Shown one piece after another: positions 62,673 to 64,000 of a stretch of DNA of 64,000 nt. Under the pieces are notes generated by a model, which searched no databases, was not told the origin of the DNA, and was given only the letters and a program-made list of their open reading frames with translations. Numbering within the stretch: position 1 is the stretch's first letter; every line of letters starts with the position of its first letter. The position numbers were made by a program, and so were the translations under genes. The stretch comes from Tsukamurella tyrosinosolvens. Its GTDB lineage: Bacteria > Actinomycetota > Actinomycetes > Mycobacteriales > Mycobacteriaceae. The stretch covers positions 1,612,001 through 1,676,000 of the forward strand of contig NZ_FNSA01000003.1 of assembly GCF_900104775.1 (NCBI RefSeq), given 5' to 3'.

Positions 62673-64000
62673 ATGGCCGACATTGACTATCGGAACTGGG
62701 ATTGGTTGCCAACAGCCGCCAATGAGATCAGTGATTACCTGAAGCGGCTGCTGACTGAGTCGGGGATTCGACCGCACGACGTCACTGCTCGAGCCAAGTC
62801 GATCGAATCGTTTCAGCGGAAGTGGCGAGAGAAAGACTACCGCGACCCTCTTCGGGATGTGACCGACACGGTCGCGGTCCGGATCATCACGTATTCGAAG
62901 ACCGACCTCGAACGTTCGGCCGACCTTATTCGGGCGCGCCTCGCTGTGAAACCGGGTGAGGATCGAAACCCAGGTGATGAGAAGGCTGCGGTGGAACCGA
63001 GGCGCCGAGGGTACGACTGCCGGCACCTCGTCGTCGCAGGAGAGGCTGCGACGACTGAGTCGGGCTGGATCATTTCCGGCGGTAGCTTGGCTCGGTACTT
63101 CGAGCGGTTCGGTGGACTCGAGATTCAGATCCGCACAGTTGCGGCACACGCTTGGGCGGAATTCGAGCACGCCCGCCGCTACAAGGGCGCATCGTACCGA
63201 GCCATCGGCGAATCCGACCGGGAAACCATTGATCAACTCTTCGGGGCTGCGTCCGATGCACGGCGCAGCCTCGACGAGACCTTCGTCGCCATCGATCGGA
63301 TTCTGGCCAACCCGGCGCAATCGGACCCGGTTGTATCCGAGGCCGCCGCAACGGACCCTGTTGATGTCGAACAGAACGAGGTCACCCCCGTAGACGCCAC
63401 GACATTGACGGAGTTCTTGACCGAGCGCTATCCGAACGACGGCAGGGCGTCAGATGCCGGTCTGGCCTTTGCAGTCGAGCTGGTACGGAAGTCGGGACTT
63501 CAGACGATCGAAGCACTCCAGGCGGAGCTCGACGGTCAGGACGACGATCGAATCAAGGCGCTGATGGACATGAACACGCCGGTGACGCAGGTCAGACGGC
63601 TCGACGATTCGCTGCTCGCCAGGTTCGGTGAGGACTACATCGACAGCACCGGCGACTCTGGAAACGGCAAGTCGCGTGCGATGCAGCTGCGGTCTCGGTT
63701 CGACCTCCTTCGCGGGAAGGTCGGTCACAGTCATTACTTCCTCGTCGGACTGGACGTTCCCGATGACGTCTCCATGCAGCCGCTGCCCGCGGCCCGCACC
63801 GTACGAGAATTCGCTCGAATCGTCGCGAACCGCCGTGGGGTGGCCGCGGCAGAAGTCGAGGGTGCGATCAGTGGGCGTGACGACCTTCCAACGAGCGCAC
63901 GCGCAAAGCAGGTGACTCTAGACGGCGGCGGTGCGGTCTGGGTCGCGACGAACCTCCGTCGAGACGCCTCTGAACGCCTCTTCGCGGAACTGAGCAGGAA
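62673..64000 (+). CDS. RelA/SpoT-domain protein with long C-terminal extension (partial)
   Basis: ATG 62673 with GGAGG four bases upstream (ATG 62655 possible); 442 codons are visible and the frame is open at the right edge. Residues 40-172 form a (p)ppGpp-synthetase-like domain: KSIESFQRKWREKDY, DVTDTVAVRIITY, RRGYDCRHLVV and LEIQIRTVAAHAWAEFEH then RRYKG. The usual GYRSxH loop is GYDCRH. No HD hydrolase and no TGS/ACT regions are seen. About 270 further residues (LTEFLTERYPNDGRASD, HSHYFLVGLDV, VWVATNLRRDASERLF) match no family I know. It could be a toxic small-alarmone-synthetase-like effector beside the methyltransferase. Confidence 0.75.
   Translation, partial: MADIDYRNWDWLPTAANEISDYLKRLLTESGIRPHDVTARAKSIESFQRKWREKDYRDPLRDVTDTVAVRIITYSKTDLERSADLIRARLAVKPGEDRNPGDEKAAVEPRRRGYDCRHLVVAGEAATTESGWIISGGSLARYFERFGGLEIQIRTVAAHAWAEFEHARRYKGASYRAIGESDRETIDQLFGAASDARRSLDETFVAIDRILANPAQSDPVVSEAAATDPVDVEQNEVTPVDATTLTEFLTERYPNDGRASDAGLAFAVELVRKSGLQTIEALQAELDGQDDDRIKALMDMNTPVTQVRRLDDSLLARFGEDYIDSTGDSGNGKSRAMQLRSRFDLLRGKVGHSHYFLVGLDVPDDVSMQPLPAARTVREFARIVANRRGVAAAEVEGAISGRDDLPTSARAKQVTLDGGGAVWVATNLRRDASERLFAELSR

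Noticed and set aside
62625-63320. Minus-strand frame opposite the RelA/SpoT gene
   Set aside because: No family features; the plus strand carries a conserved domain and a good ribosome-binding site.
1-64000. Avoidance of GGCGCC (a restriction site) as cause of the GACGGTGCC excess
   Set aside because: GGCGCC itself is frequent in the window, for example near 12531 and 16019, so simple avoidance does not explain the preference.

Overview
The window is about 64 kb of very GC-rich chromosomal DNA from an actinobacterium of the mycolic-acid group (Mycobacteriales / Corynebacteriales). The evidence is gene content and order: tig-clpP1-clpP2-clpX; valS-folC-DUF4233-ndk-rne-rplU-rpmA-obgE-proB; rsmD-coaD-sepIVA-yceD-rnc-mutM ... 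OsmC-acyP ... smc. These match conserved blocks of mycobacterial genomes. SepIVA, an RNase E with an IF2_N-like start, and a fused ECF transporter next to an EcfT are also typical. Tsukamurella or a close relative is plausible, but the genus cannot be settled from the sequence alone. No rRNA, tRNA, CRISPR array, insertion sequence or integrase was recognised.

Layout. 1-3.5 kb: tautomerase (cut by the edge), a short-chain dehydrogenase divergent from an HxlR regulator with a repeated operator between them, and small membrane and acetyltransferase genes. 3.7-8 kb: trigger factor, ClpP1P2 and ClpX. 8.1-9.7 kb: an ABC-F protein. 9.8-21.7 kb: translation, folate and RNA-decay housekeeping genes, largely translationally coupled. 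21.7-25 kb: SRPBCC protein, AurF-like di-iron oxygenase, and a second ClpP pair (clpP3-clpP4) with a PopR-like regulator. ClpP4 lacks the catalytic serine. 25-35.8 kb: accessory metabolism (GH3 glycosidase, sirtuin, CorA, two MFS carriers) and an undescribed divergent paralogue pair around a perfect 12+12 bp palindrome, followed by a TetR gene. 35.9-38.6 kb: ECF-type transporter. 38.7-41 kb: ectABC ectoine biosynthesis. 41-48 kb: Vgb-like lyase with ribokinase, VOC protein, DszA/NtaA-like monooxygenase, PhoD, MHS transporter. 48-61.3 kb: conserved coaD-to-smc block, carrying two accessory inserts: a minus-strand group of three DUF1648-type membrane genes with a rifamycin ADP-ribosyltransferase (arr), and a yjfM/yjfC/yjfL-like trio. 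61.3-64 kb: visibly less GC-rich DNA with a C5-cytosine methyltransferase and a long RelA/SpoT-domain protein. It looks like an island inserted after smc, where mycobacteria carry ftsY.

How the genes work together. Protein quality control (trigger factor, ClpX with ClpP1P2, and a separately regulated ClpP3P4/PopR module) is one theme. Osmoprotection (ectABC with an upstream Crp/GlxR-type site, and a ProP-like MHS carrier) is another. Intrinsic drug tolerance is suggested by arr, a Vgb-like lyase and an ABC-F protein, all by homology only. Across the whole window the 9-mer GACGGTGCC and its complement GGCACCGTC are strikingly over-represented, even where codon preference would favour GGC for the glycine.
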